Positions 1 to 8,852 of a DNA stretch of 64,000 nt are shown piece by piece. The DNA is from CBDATA01 sp965202845 (GTDB lineage: Bacteria; Acidobacteriota; Vicinamibacteria; Marinacidobacterales; Marinacidobacteraceae): the NCBI GenBank assembly GCA_965202845.1, contig OZ241856.1, positions 2,108,001 through 2,172,000 of the forward strand, written 5' to 3'. Position 1 is the first letter of the stretch. Every line of letters begins with the position of its first letter. A program made the position numbers and the translations under genes. The notes beneath the pieces were generated by a model. That model had not been told where the DNA came from. It did not search any database and was given only the letters and a program-made list of their open reading frames with translations.

Positions 1-7
1 GGAAGCG

Positions 8-362
8 ATGCTGCGGGCGGCGGAACGGTCGCTCGCCACCCTGCGGGTCATCAGCCACGGGGCGCCTGAGGAACCCTTCGGCTTCCACGTCCAGCAGGCC
101 GCCGAGAAGGGCTTGAAGGCGTGGATCGCCATCCGGGGGGATGGTCTACCCGCTGACCCACAGCATCGACAGATTGCTGGAGCTCCTCCCGGCGGAGGAG
201 ACCACGCCATTCGCCCCCCTGGAAGACTTCACTCCCTACGCGGTGACCTTCCGCTACGAGAGCGTCGATCCGGAGGCGGCCCCAATCGACCGGGAGGGCA
301 GGATCGCCCTCCTCGAGTCGCTGCTGGAGCGCGTGCGACGGGCAATCGGCGCGAACGAGTAG
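8..362 (+). pseudogene. HEPN-domain protein, frameshifted
   Basis: Two adjacent frames together make one small HEPN-like protein. Frame one (8 to about 140) ends in a helix with the sequence EKGLKAWIAIRG. The second frame (from 141) continues with MVYPLTHSIDRLLELLP and ends ERVRRAIGANE. HEPN proteins normally read K-A-L-K-A, then P-x-T-H-x-(I/L)-x-x-L-L, so the pieces belong together. The break falls in a run of six G (135-140); removing one G restores a single frame. HEPN proteins of this type usually pair with a minimal nucleotidyltransferase as toxin-antitoxin or nucleotide-binding modules. A partner could lie upstream, outside the window. Either a real frameshift or a homopolymer sequencing error explains the break. 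Confidence 0.6.
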
Positions 363-374
363 GATTCCGGCTTC

Positions 375-745
375 GGTTCGAGTCGTCCAGACGGTCGCCG
401 GCCCGTTTCGCGCGGGCGGGAGGAAAGTCCGAACTCCGCAAGGCGATGCGCTGGGTAACGCCCAGTCCGGGTGACCGGAAGGAAAGTGCCACAGAAAACA
501 AACCGCCTCTCCCCCCGGGGAGCGGCAAGGGTGAAAAGGTGCGGTAAGAGCGCACCGCCCGGGCAGTGATGTCCGGGGCACGGCAAACCCCGCATGGAGC
601 AAGACCAAATAGGGAAGCGTCCGAGGGCCGCCTGTCCGAGCTTCCGGGTAGGTCGCTGCCGACCCGGCGAGCAATCTCCGGGCTAGATACATGACCGTCG
701 CTCCCGCACGGGAGAACAGAATTCGGCTTACGGGCGGCTCGAGCC
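375..745 (+). ncRNA. rnpB: RNase P RNA, bacterial class A
   Basis: Catalytic RNA that removes tRNA 5' leaders. The conserved blocks appear in order: GAGGAAAGTCCGAACTCC (about 419-436), GGTAACGCC near 456, GGAAAGTGCCACAGAAA near 480, AAGGGTGAAAAGGTGCGGTAAGAG near 528-550, GGAGCAAGACCAAATAGG near 596, and ACAGAATTCGGCTTA near 717-730. The ends pair as helix P1: GGTTCGAGTCG at 375-385 with CGGCTCGAGCC at 735-745, allowing two G-U pairs. That pairing sets the boundaries. Length about 370 nt, normal for type A. It sits between the HEPN remnant and the epimerase and leaves only 16 nt before the next start codon. Confidence 0.95.
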
Positions 746-761
746 ACTCCCCGGCGACCGG

Positions 762-1706
762 GTGATCCTGGTCACCGGCGGCGCCGGGTTCATCGGATCG
801 GCGCTGGTCGCCCGTCTGGTCCGGGAGGGACGGCGGGTCCGGGTTCTGGACGACTTCTCCACCGGAACGGCGCGGCGCCCGGACGTCGAAGTGGTGGAGG
901 GGGATGCAGCCTGCCGGGACACGGTTCGGGACGCGATGCGGGGCGTGTCCGAAGTCGTCCATCTGGCGGCGCTGGCCTCGGTTCCCCGTGCCGAGGCCGA
1001 ACCGCTGCTCGCCGCCCGCTCGAACATCGCCGGAACCCTGGCGACGCTCGAGGCGGCGCGCCGGGAAGGGGTCGCGGCGCTGGTGTACGCCTCGTCGTGC
1101 TCGGTCTACGGCGATTTCGGCGACGGCCCGATTCCGGAGGACGCGCCGCTCCGGCCGGAATCGGTCTACGCGGCGACCAAGCTGGCCGGGGAGCGGCACG
1201 CGCTGCTCCACCATCGCACCGGCGGCCCGCCCGCCATCGCGCTCCGCTTCTTCAACGTGTACGGCCCCGGACAGCCCGCCGCATCCTCCTATTCGGGCGT
1301 TCTGGCGCGCTTCGCCGCAGTCGCGGGCGCCGGCGACGGCCGCCCGGAAGTGCACGGCGACGGCGGGCAGACCCGGGACTTCGTCTTCGTCGAGGATGTG
1401 GTGGACGCCATCCGGCTGGGACTGCGCCGCGCCTCCTCGGAGGCCGCCGGCGGCCAGGCGTTCAACATCGGAACCGGAACCGCGGCGTCGGTGCTCGACC
1501 TCTGGCGACGGGTCGCGGCCGCTTCCGGCTGCCGGGCCGAACCGACCTTCGGCCCCCTGCGCCCCGGCGACGTTCGCCACGCCCGCGCCGACACCGGAAA
1601 GGCGAGACGGCTGCTTGGCTTTCAGGCGCGCACCGGACTGGACCAGGGCATCGCCGCCCTTCTGGGTGCGGGAAGCGCCGAGTCTGCTACCATCCCCTGC
1701 CCATGA
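762..1706 (+). CDS. NAD-dependent epimerase/dehydratase (UDP-glucose 4-epimerase-like)
   Basis: Short-chain dehydrogenase-fold nucleotide-sugar epimerase, 314 aa. It starts at GTG with the Rossmann motif GGAGFIGSAL at residues 6-15. The catalytic set is visible as SSCSVYG near residue 115 and YAATK near residue 137. A later RFFNVYGPGQ segment is typical of GalE-like and WbpP-like enzymes. The substrate cannot be told from the sequence; it probably supplies a UDP-sugar for envelope polysaccharide. The stop overlaps the next gene by ATGA, so the two are co-translated. No good ribosome binding site is visible, and the start lies only 16 nt after RNase P RNA. Confidence 0.85.
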   Translation: MILVTGGAGFIGSALVARLVREGRRVRVLDDFSTGTARRPDVEVVEGDAACRDTVRDAMRGVSEVVHLAALASVPRAEAEPLLAARSNIAGTLATLEAARREGVAALVYASSCSVYGDFGDGPIPEDAPLRPESVYAATKLAGERHALLHHRTGGPPAIALRFFNVYGPGQPAASSYSGVLARFAAVAGAGDGRPEVHGDGGQTRDFVFVEDVVDAIRLGLRRASSEAAGGQAFNIGTGTAASVLDLWRRVAAASGCRAEPTFGPLRPGDVRHARADTGKARRLLGFQARTGLDQGIAALLGAGSAESATIPCP

Positions 1707-3016
1707 CCGTTCTCTCCGGCGAAAGGCGGGCTGTGGGCGCGGCGATCGTCTGCTCGCTGTCGCTTGCGGGATACGCGGCGCTGCTCCTGGTTTCCCTGAA
1801 CCGGTGGCCGATCCCGGACATGGAGATCCGAAGCCCCGAACCGCCGTCCCCGGTTTCCCCCGGGCCTCCCGCGCCGGTGGCGAGCATCGACTCGGTTCCC
1901 GACCGGCTGCTGCGGGGCGACGGGCTGGGCGGCGTCCTGCGCCGGAACGGGTTTCCGTCGACCGAGGTCGTCCGGACGTTCGACTCGGTGCTCGACCTGC
2001 GCCGGCTGCGCACCGGCCAGGAACTTTGGCTGCACCGGGATCCGAGCGGCGAACCGGCGCGGGTGGACATCCACATCGACGACCTGCGGGTGGTGAGCGC
2101 CGAACGGATGAGCGACGGACGCTGGGAGGCCCGCGAATCGCAGGTGGACCCGGACGTGAGCCGCGAGCTGGTCGCCGGAACGGTGGAAACCAGCCTCTAC
2201 GACAGCATGCTCGCCGCCGGGGAACGGCCGGAGCTCGCGGGCCTGGTGGGAACCGTCCTTGAATACCAGATGGACATGCGCAGGGACACCAGGCGGGGCG
2301 ATTCGTGGTCGGTGCTGGTGGACAAGATCGTGGTTGAAGGCAAGTTCCGCGGGTACGGCCAGACCCACGCGGTGCGCTTCGTGAACGCCGGCGAGGAGAT
2401 TTTCGCGTTCCGCTACGGCTTCCCGGACGGCTCGGAGGGGTTCTACGACGAAAACGGCAGGGCGCTCCGGCGGGCGTTCCTGATGAGTCCGGTGCGTTAC
2501 ACCCGGATTTCCGGGGTCTTCACCAGCCGCCGTCTGCACCCGGTGCATCGCGTCTATCGTCCGCACTACGGGGTGGACTACGCGGCGCCGCAGGGAACTC
2601 CGGTGATCGCCACCGGGGACGGGAAGGTGATCGACGCCGGGATGCGCGGCCCCAACGGCAACATGGTGACCATTCGACACTCGGGCGGCTACCAGACGAA
2701 GTACCTGCATCTTTCGCGCATCCCGGACCACATCCGAGCCGGCCGCCGGGTGGAGCAGCGGGAGGTGATCGGGTATGTGGGGTCCACCGGAACCTCCACC
2801 GGCCCCCATGTGGATTACCGCCTCTACCGGGACGGACGGCCCATCAACCCGCGGGCGAATCCCATGCCCGAAGGACCGCCGATTCCCGACCAGCACCGCG
2901 CCGATTTCGAGGCCCGGCGGGACCGGCTGGTGGCGGCACTGCGAAGCGGCGGGGACGCTGCGGAGCGGCGCCGGCGCGACAGTCCGACTCGCACCACCAC
3001 GCTTCTCACCGAATAG
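1703..3016 (+). CDS. M23-family peptidoglycan endopeptidase, membrane-anchored
   Basis: 437-aa envelope protein. An N-terminal membrane helix (about residues 10-30) is followed by a Pro-rich linker, an OapA/LysM-like region (about 55-130), a middle domain, and a C-terminal M23 (lysostaphin-type) domain from about residue 270. The first metal-site motif is clear (HYGVDY, H and D), followed by a HLSRI histidine. The usual HxH at the end reads GPHVDYR, so the second His of the canonical motif is Asp. The start is the ATG at 1703, which overlaps the epimerase stop; longer readings upstream run inside the epimerase. Likely cleaves or binds peptidoglycan cross-links during growth. Confidence 0.85.
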   Translation: MTVLSGERRAVGAAIVCSLSLAGYAALLLVSLNRWPIPDMEIRSPEPPSPVSPGPPAPVASIDSVPDRLLRGDGLGGVLRRNGFPSTEVVRTFDSVLDLRRLRTGQELWLHRDPSGEPARVDIHIDDLRVVSAERMSDGRWEARESQVDPDVSRELVAGTVETSLYDSMLAAGERPELAGLVGTVLEYQMDMRRDTRRGDSWSVLVDKIVVEGKFRGYGQTHAVRFVNAGEEIFAFRYGFPDGSEGFYDENGRALRRAFLMSPVRYTRISGVFTSRRLHPVHRVYRPHYGVDYAAPQGTPVIATGDGKVIDAGMRGPNGNMVTIRHSGGYQTKYLHLSRIPDHIRAGRRVEQREVIGYVGSTGTSTGPHVDYRLYRDGRPINPRANPMPEGPPIPDQHRADFEARRDRLVAALRSGGDAAERRRRDSPTRTTTLLTE

Positions 3017-3020
3017 CCCC

Positions 3021-3173
3021 GTGAGGCGGAGCGTCGGACCGGACGGCTCCCTGACGCCCGAAATCCTGGACGCCCGGCTGGCGGCGTTCGCGCCTCGTCA
3101 GATCAAGTGGACGGTGGGGACCGGGATCGCGGTGGCCGGCATCGTGATCGCTGTCTTGCGCCTCATCATCTGA
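3021..3173 (+). CDS. Small single-pass membrane protein, hypothetical
   Basis: 50-aa reading frame beginning at GTG four bases after the M23 peptidase stop. The first 28 residues are polar; the rest is one hydrophobic helix (VGTGIAVAGIVIAVLRLII) reaching the C terminus. Tight spacing suggests it is the last gene of the epimerase-M23 operon. No family is recognised. The GTG start and short length make this moderate confidence only. Confidence 0.5.
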   Translation: MRRSVGPDGSLTPEILDARLAAFAPRQIKWTVGTGIAVAGIVIAVLRLII

Positions 3174-3191
3174 ATCCTCCCCCGCATCCAG

Positions 3192-3255
3192 CCCGTCAAC
3201 CAAAGTGGACTGATGGGAACGCCAGTTGACGGGGATTGGTCCACCGGAGTGGACC
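3192..3255. other. Two consecutive inverted repeats in an intergenic region
   Basis: Hairpin one pairs CCCGTCAAC (3192-3200) with GTTGACGGG (3225-3233), a 9-bp perfect stem. Hairpin two pairs GGTCCAC (3238-3244) with GTGGACC (3249-3255) around a CGGA tetraloop. No T-run follows, so they are not typical intrinsic terminators. The rest of the 227-bp gap between 3173 and 3401 holds no gene I can support. It has a T-rich stretch at about 3360-3367 and the ribosome binding site of the next gene. Confidence 0.5.
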
Positions 3256-3382
3256 CAGCGGATTGAGGCGCCGGTCTTGGATCAGCCAACACAAAGAACA
3301 TAAACCAGTTGCGCAGCATCACGGAGGGTGGCGCGCTCCTTGCGCCTTCCGGGGGGCATTCTTTTTTCCCACGGAATCCCCC

Positions 3383-3390
3383 AAGGAGGA
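3383..3390 (+). promoter_or_regulatory. Ribosome binding site of ComEA-like gene
   Basis: AAGGAGGA, a near-perfect anti-Shine-Dalgarno match, 10 nt before the ATG at 3401. It selects this start over the longer in-frame reading from 3236. Confidence 0.8.
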
Positions 3391-3400
3391 CTTCCACCCC

Positions 3401-3778
3401 ATGCATCAGACTCTTTGCAAGCTCCTGGGCGCCAGCGCCCTCGCGTTCGGTCTCGCGTTCGGCCTCACCAGCGGCGCCCAGGCGATCCATCAGCCGGAGC
3501 AGCCGGTCAACATCAACACCGCCACCGCCGAGGAGCTGGTCGAGCTTCCCCGGGTCGGGCCGGCCACCGCCGCGCGCATCATCGAGTGGCGGGAGGAGAA
3601 CGGCCCGTTCGCGCGCATCGAGGAGCTCATGAACGTCCAGGGCATCGGCGAGCGCACCTTCGAGCGCATCAAGCCCCATGTGACGGTCGGCGACGCCGAG
3701 GAGAAGCGTCCCGCTCCCGCCTCCTCCTCCAGCCCTCCGAAGGCGCCCCGGTCTTCCGGCGGTGGAGTCCTCGCGTAG
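3401..3778 (+). CDS. Secreted ComEA-like helix-hairpin-helix DNA-binding protein
   Basis: 125-aa protein with a signal peptide (about residues 1-28, cleavage near GAQA-IHQ). A ComEA-type double helix-hairpin-helix domain covers about 33-95: VNINTATAEELVELPRVGPATA, then a second hairpin with VQGIGERTFERI. A low-complexity Ser/Pro tail follows. ComEA-like proteins bind double-stranded DNA in the periplasm during natural transformation. The short form without a membrane anchor is common in Gram-negatives. It overlaps the next gene, a pseudopilin, by 17 bp, which fits a type IV pilus/competence context. The start is set by the strong AAGGAGGA site. Confidence 0.85.
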   Translation: MHQTLCKLLGASALAFGLAFGLTSGAQAIHQPEQPVNINTATAEELVELPRVGPATAARIIEWREENGPFARIEELMNVQGIGERTFERIKPHVTVGDAEEKRPAPASSSSPPKAPRSSGGGVLA

Positions 3779-4367
3779 GCGGCGCTCGATCCGCCGAAAC
3801 GCCGGGTACACCCTGGTCGAACTGCTGATCGCGCTCTCGGTGCTGGCGGCGCTGGCCGGCATCGCCGTGCCGCCGATCCTCGACGGACTCCGGGCGCAGC
3901 GCGTCCACGCCGCTGCGCTCGGACTTCGGACCCTCCTCCAGAAGGCGCGGGCCGAGGCGGCGGCGCGGGCGGCGAACGTCGCGGTGGTCTTCGATCCGCC
4001 GGGGCAGCCCGGCGAAGGAAACGCGGAAAGCCCGTGGATCGGCGTCTACCTCGACGGGAACGCGAACGGCGTCTCGCGCCGGGAGATCGAGGACGGCGTG
4101 GAGCAGACGCTCATGCCTCCCTGGCGCTTCGGCGACCGCTACCCCGGAATCCGCCTCGGGGCGCCGTCGGACGATGCGGGGGGAGACGCGCTGCCCGGGC
4201 GGCAGATCGGCTTCGCCGACATGATCTCCTTCACGCCCTTCGGGACGTCCGGCGCCGGTCGGATCACGCTCAGCGGCGCCGGCGTCGTCTACTCGGTGGT
4301 GATCTTCGGCGTCACCGGCCGGATCCGCCTTGAACGGCGGCGGAACGGCGTGTGGGGACCGGCCTGA
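3762..4367 (+). CDS. GspH/FimT-type pseudopilin
   Basis: 201-aa minor pseudopilin, GTG start inside the end of the ComEA-like gene. The class III (prepilin) signal is clear: a basic leader, then G-YTLVELLIALSVLAALAGIAVP at about residues 14-36 with Glu at mature position 5. The C-terminal half is a beta-rich FimT/GspH domain with IGVYLDGNANG in the middle and a Gly-rich strand series near the end. It would be processed by prepilin peptidase and join a type IV pilus or type II secretion pseudopilus. No other pilus genes are in the window. Confidence 0.85.
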   Translation: MESSRRRRSIRRNAGYTLVELLIALSVLAALAGIAVPPILDGLRAQRVHAAALGLRTLLQKARAEAAARAANVAVVFDPPGQPGEGNAESPWIGVYLDGNANGVSRREIEDGVEQTLMPPWRFGDRYPGIRLGAPSDDAGGDALPGRQIGFADMISFTPFGTSGAGRITLSGAGVVYSVVIFGVTGRIRLERRRNGVWGPA

Positions 4368-4429
4368 CCCGTCGGGAAAGGGGCCGGGATCCGATTGGAA
4401 AAGACGGGGACCGATCTCCCGACGAACGC

Positions 4430-4461
4430 AAAAGACCCCGGGGCCGATGGGCCCCGGGGTC
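4430..4461 (-). terminator. Intrinsic terminator of lipoprotein 1
   Basis: A 12-bp perfect GC stem (4434-4445 with 4450-4461) closes a 4-nt loop, followed on the minus strand by TTTT. It lies 29 bp after the lipoprotein stop codon. Almost identical hairpins follow the other two paralogs. Confidence 0.9.
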
Positions 4462-4489
4462 CATGATCCGAATCAGCGCAAACGAAGTT

Positions 4490-6618
4490 CTACTTCGCCG
4501 TGCACTTGGCGAAGTTGTGGATGTTCGCGTCGTCGCCGCTGCCGGCGTGGATATTGCCGTTCGGGTTGTCCGGCGGGTTGGCCTTCATCATGCCCTGCGC
4601 GTCCCACTCGCAGCTGATGGTCACCGTGCGGGTCGTCTCGCAGCCGAAGATGCCGTCGCCGAAGAGGACGTCGTAGTCCATCTCCCACGAGGCGTCGCAC
4701 CCCTTGCCGTCGGCGTCCGAACACATGTTGGCGTCATCCGGCGACGGATAGTTGTCCGCCTTGCCGTCCGGCGCCTTCTTGTCGTTGCCGCTCGCAGTGG
4801 CGTCGCTGTCCGCGCCGAAGAGATCCACCTTGCCGAAGTCCCCCATGGTCGGATCCCCATCGCCATCCATCAACGGCATCCAGATGAAGCCGATGTTGAG
4901 CGAGTCGAGCAATGACTCATATCCGTACACATTGTGCATGGCGCGGGTTTTGGCTCCACCATGGCCATCGCCCAGGACGTAATCAAGCGTGCTGGATGAG
5001 GTGGGGTCGGACGATCCCAGAACGACTCCGTAGAGAGTCTGGTTCGGGCCGTCGATCAGCTTGCCGTTCAGGTTGTCGTCGAAATAGAGGCGCTTGAAAC
5101 GACGCGACTTCGCTTCCTTGGGGAGCGCCTCCCACTGGGCGATCACGGTTCCGGCGTCCATCGCGGCGGCGTTCGAGCTCGACGAGATCGAGTTGCGCCT
5201 CACATTCTTGGCGGTCGCGCCCGGTCGCGCCCTGGTTTTCAACGTGACGTCGCCCCAGCCCTTGGCGAGCGCCTGGTCCACCTCCTCCTCGAACAACTCG
5301 CAGATATCGACCTGATCGGAAGTCGGGAAGGACATGGACGGACACGCCAGATCCTTGAGCGCCCCATCCTTCCATGCCACCTTGCCCCAAACCATCGGAT
5401 CCGCGGGAGAGACTTCCACGCTGTAGGCGTCCAGGTAGTTCACGATCCTGCCCAGTCCTCCGGGCAGGCCGGGCCCCAGGGGGATGTCCGCCTCTTCAAC
5501 AACCCGAACCCGGAAACACTGGTCCGGCCGGAATACCCCGCTCGCCGTCGAACTGTACGTGGTTTCGGCCATGCAGGCCTCGGACAGATCGGTGATTTTG
5601 CTGCGCTCCGGTATTGCGGTGCCGGTGATTTTCTCGATCTGTATGCCGGGGTGGTAGGGCCGGTTGTCCGTCATGCCGACCTTGAGCGGCTTGTCCGTCC
5701 CCTTGGTCGAATTCGGCCCCTTGACGCTGTATTGCTTCCCGTCTCCGGAAAACACGTGCTTCACGGTCATCGCCTCCGGGGAGCTCGACACCCAGCCGAC
5801 ATCCACTCCGTTGTCTCCGAACCAATGGAGCCCACTGATCGCGAAGCTTATTCCTTTTGCGACTGAATCAAGGGATCCGGTTTCCCGATAGGCGTCGTTG
5901 TCGACCCTCCCGACCTGAAACTCCATGTCCGGGTCCCAGGCAGCGCAGACCGCCGAGTCGGCGGCGGAGATTTCCGGAGCCGCCGGCTTCGTCATGGACG
6001 CCTCCGAGCACCGGAACGGCCCGCAGGTGATGTGCATCACCTCGCTTTCCGGAACCTCCTCCTGACCGGCGGCGCCGACGCTCACTCTGGTCGCCCGGAA
6101 GGTCACGCCCATCCCGATCACCTCCGACTGCATCGCCTTCCAGTCGACGTTCTGGAACGGCATGTTGTCCATCCCGCCGGTGACCCCGACCCCGTTCGGA
6201 ACCGGGTCCAGCCACAACGGGGTGAGGATCGCGTCGTGCGAACTCTTCACCACCATCTTCCCGTTCACCGAGGCCATCGCCTTCGTCGCGTCGGTCATGG
6301 CGTCCGGACACAGGGCGTACCCCATGCAGTCCTTGTCCGTGGCGGCCGCCGGGGGCGTCATGGAGATCGTGAACGGCTCCGGTTCGGGTTCCGGCTCCGG
6401 CTCGGGAGTCGGCTCCGGTTCGGGAGCGGGTTCCGGGGCCGGCTCAGGCGCGGGCGCCGGAGCCGGTGCGGGCGCAGGGGCGGGAGCCGGCGCGGGGGCG
6501 GGCTCCTCGTCGTCGCCGCACCCGGCGAGCGTCAATCCGGCGCCGAGCATCAGCGCGAGCAGGCGGCTCACGCCGAACACCCCGTAATTTCGGGGGGGGG
6601 GGGGGTAAGGGTTTTCAT
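4490..6618 (-). CDS. Cys-rich surface lipoprotein, paralog 1; phase-variable poly-C start
   Basis: Large predicted lipoprotein of no family I recognise. It has a signal peptide with lipobox LTLAGC, then a GDDEE segment, a Pro-Ala/Pro-Glu repeat linker of about 45 residues, and a secreted domain of about 600 aa. Regularly spaced cysteines are conserved in all three paralogs (CMGYALCPD, CGPFRC, CAAWDPD, QCFRV, DICELFEEEVDQAL, GCETTRTVTISCEWD, final FAKCTAK). A GAGG ribosome binding site and ATG (6618) precede 14 Cs (6605-6592), then the signal peptide. With 14 Cs the ATG frame stops after 17 codons. 12 or 15 Cs would join it to the lipoprotein. The GTG at 6580 is in frame but has no ribosome binding site. 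Coordinates assume the ON form. Confidence 0.75.
6592..6605 (-). repeat. C14 homopolymer after the start codon (paralog 1)
   Basis: Fourteen G on the + strand, so 14 C in the coding direction. It lies 13 nt after the A of the ATG and just before the signal peptide. ON requires a count divisible by three; 14 is OFF. The length is confirmed by reading the tract in the + strand frames. Confidence 0.9.
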
Positions 6619-6680
6619 ATCAAGGACCTCGCAGAAAAGCGAAAGAAGGACAGGGACGGGACGCCCCCGGATGCCCGCGC

Positions 6681-6689
6681 ACTGTACCA
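6681..6689 (-). promoter_or_regulatory. Predicted extended -10 promoter of lipoprotein 1
   Basis: TGGTACAGT on the minus strand, matching an extended -10 (TGn-TATAAT-like), starts right at the end of the upstream paralog's terminator stem. It is 63 bp before the ATG. The same arrangement and spacing recur upstream of paralog 2 (TGGTATAGT). No convincing -35 box is seen because that region is the terminator stem. Confidence 0.45.
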
Positions 6690-6720
6690 CAAGACCCCGG
6701 GGCGGGTCGGCCCCGGGGTC
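6689..6720 (-). terminator. Intrinsic terminator of lipoprotein 2
   Basis: An 11-bp perfect stem (6693-6703 with 6710-6720) with a 6-nt loop, 20 bp downstream of the paralog 2 stop. The following T-run is weak (TTGT) because the next promoter's -10 element overlaps it. Confidence 0.85.
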
Positions 6721-6739
6721 TCCGAAACGAATCCGGCGC

Positions 6740-8780
6740 CTATTTCGCCGTGCACTTGGCGAAGTTCGCCAGGTTGTCGGTCTCGGCGAGGTTGCCGTTC
6801 GGGGTGTCGTCGGGATTCGCCGGCAGCAGGCCCTGCGCGTCCCACTCGCAGCTGATGGTCACCGTGCGCGTCGCCTCGCAACCCGCGAAGGTGCCGATCC
6901 CGAACTTCACCTCGTAGTCCATCTCCCACTTCGCGTCGCAGATCTCGTCGTCCGCGTCGTTGTCGTCGTTCGTGCACATCTCGGCGTCGTCCGGCGACGG
7001 GTAGTTGTCGGCCTTGCCGTCCGGCAACTTCTTGTCGTTGCCGCTCGCGCTGGCGTCGCTGTCCTTGCCGTAGAGGTCCACCTTCCCGAAGTCCCCCATC
7101 GTCGGATCCCCGTCCGGGTCCATCAGGGTCATCCAGATGAAGTCGCGCAAGTCGGTAAAAAAGGCGTCATTGGTCAGGCCCACGTCGCCACGAATCGCCA
7201 ACTTGGCGGTATCCCCAATGTTGTCGCCCTCCCAGTGGTAGAGATCCGAGAGGCCTGTCTCGTTCGCCGGGCTCGTGTCCCAGTAATGGGGTCCCGTATC
7301 CGTGGACGATATCTTGCCGTTCAGGTTGTCATCGAAAAAGAGCCGCTTGAAACGCGCCGGCGTCGCGCTCTTCGCCTTGACCTCCCAGTTGCGCAGCTTG
7401 ACGCCTCCGTTCGTCGTGCCGCTCGCGCTGGTGTCCGTGCCACTGGTCTTGTCCGTCTTCAGCACGACATCGCCCCACCCCTTGGCGAGCGCCTGATCAA
7501 CCTCCGCTTCGAACAACTCGCAGATGTCCACCTGGTCGGACGCCGCGAAGGTCATCGGCGCGCACTTCAGATCCTTGAACGGATCCTCCTTCCACTTCAC
7601 CTTGCCCCAGGAGACCGACGAATCCTTGGCGGAGACCTCGACGCTGTAGCCGGACAGGTAGTTCGCCAATTTGAACTGTCCCCCTTCTTCCTTCGTTCCT
7701 CCCATGGCGATCCGGAAACAACCGTCCGGCTTGTGGACGCCGCCGGACGCCGCCTGATAGCCCGTCCCTTCGCAGAGTTCGTCCAGCTTGGCCGCCTTCT
7801 TGAGCACGGCGTCTCCGCCCGGCGCCTTCATGAATCGGAAGCCCGGGCCCCAATCGGCGTTGTCCTTCTTCTCCATTGCGAGCGGCTTGTTTGACCCCTT
7901 GGACGCGTCCGTCCCCGAAACGCTGTAGATCCTGCCGTTTTCGATCCCGGCGAACTTGTGCTTCACCGACATCGCCACATGCGAACTCGACACCCAACCG
8001 ATATCCACTCCGTCGTCGTCGTTGTAGAGCGCCACATCAAAGGGACCGGTCCTGCCAACGACCCCGGTGAAATCGTTGTCGATCCGGCCGACCTGAAGCT
8101 CCAGATCCGGATCCCAAGCGGCGCAGACCGCCGAGTCGTCGATCGTGATCTCCGGCGCCATCGGCTTCTCCATCGACGCATCCGAGCAATGGAACGGGCC
8201 GCAAGTGATGTGCATCACCTCGCTCTCCGGAACCGTCTCCTGGCCGGCGCCCCCACCGACACCGATACTCACCCTGGTCGCCTTGAAGGTGACGCCCATG
8301 CCGACCACCTCCGACTGCATCGCCTTCCAGTCGACGTTCGCAAACGGCATGTTGTCCATCCCGCCGGTGACCCCGACCCCGTTCGGCGCCGGATCCAGCC
8401 ACAGCGGGACGAGGATCGCGTCGTGCGAACTCTTCACCATCATCTTCCCGTTCACCGAGGCCATCGCCTTCTTCTCGTCGGTCAGGGCGTCCGGGCACAG
8501 GGCGTATCCCATGCAGGTCTTGTCCATGTCCGCCATCGGGGGCGTCATGGAGATCGTGAACGGCTCGGGTTCGGGTTCCGGCTCCGGAGTCGGCTCGGGC
8601 TCGGGAGCGGGGGCCGGCTCGGGTTCAGGGGCCGGCTCAGGCGCGGGGGCCGGGGCCGGAGCAGGCGCCGGGGCGGGGGCCGGATCTTCGTCGTCGCCGC
8701 ACCCGGCGAACGCCAGTCCGAAAACAAGCGCGGGGATCAGCCACCCATAAATAATTCGGGGGGGGGGTAAGGGTTTTCAT
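6740..8780 (-). CDS. Cys-rich surface lipoprotein, paralog 2; phase-variable poly-C start
   Basis: Second tandem paralog: lipobox LAFAGC, GDDED, Pro-Ala/Pro-Glu linker, then the same Cys-patterned secreted domain ending FAKCTAK. Its middle and C-terminal parts differ most from paralogs 1 and 3 (for example a TSGTDTSASG stretch, and CTNDDNDADDEICDAKW where the others have CSDADGKGC). The GAGG ribosome binding site and ATG (8780) are followed by 10 Cs (8767-8758). With 10 Cs the ATG frame stops soon after. Going back from the signal peptide, no ATG, GTG or TTG occurs before a stop, so as assembled no full-length signal peptide can be made: a clear OFF state. 9 or 12 Cs give one continuous protein. 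Coordinates assume the ON form. Confidence 0.75.
8758..8767 (-). repeat. C10 homopolymer after the start codon (paralog 2)
   Basis: Ten G on the + strand at the same position as in paralogs 1 and 3, preceded in the coding direction by ATGAAAACCCTTA exactly as in paralog 1. ON requires a multiple of three; 10 is OFF. Confidence 0.9.
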
Positions 8781-8843
8781 GTCAAGGACCTCGCAGAAAA
8801 AGCGAAAGAAGGACAGGGACAGGATGCCCCCGGATGCCCGCGC

Positions 8844-8852
8844 ACTATACCA
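8844..8852 (-). promoter_or_regulatory. Predicted extended -10 promoter of lipoprotein 2
   Basis: TGGTATAGT on the minus strand, directly after the TTTT of the paralog 3 terminator and 64 bp before the ATG. The 5' leader between them is nearly identical to that of paralog 1. The terminator-promoter fusion implies each paralog is its own transcription unit. Confidence 0.5.

Noticed and set aside
8..547. 179-codon reading extending into RNase P RNA
   Set aside because: After about 140 the frame no longer resembles HEPN, and from 375 it overlies the RNA gene.
1097..1702. N-terminal extension of the M23 peptidase
   Set aside because: Lies inside the epimerase in another frame; the ATGA overlap at 1703 gives a normal membrane-anchored start.
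6364..6512. Pro-Ala/Pro-Glu coding repeats as CRISPR or tandem-repeat locus
   Set aside because: These encode a degenerate protein linker, not spaced repeats; no CRISPR array or cas gene is present in the window.
6578..6580. GTG 6580 as the ordinary start of lipoprotein 1
   Set aside because: It lacks a ribosome binding site and starts inside the poly-C-dependent reading; paralog 2 has no equivalent, so the ATG upstream of the tract is the better common model.
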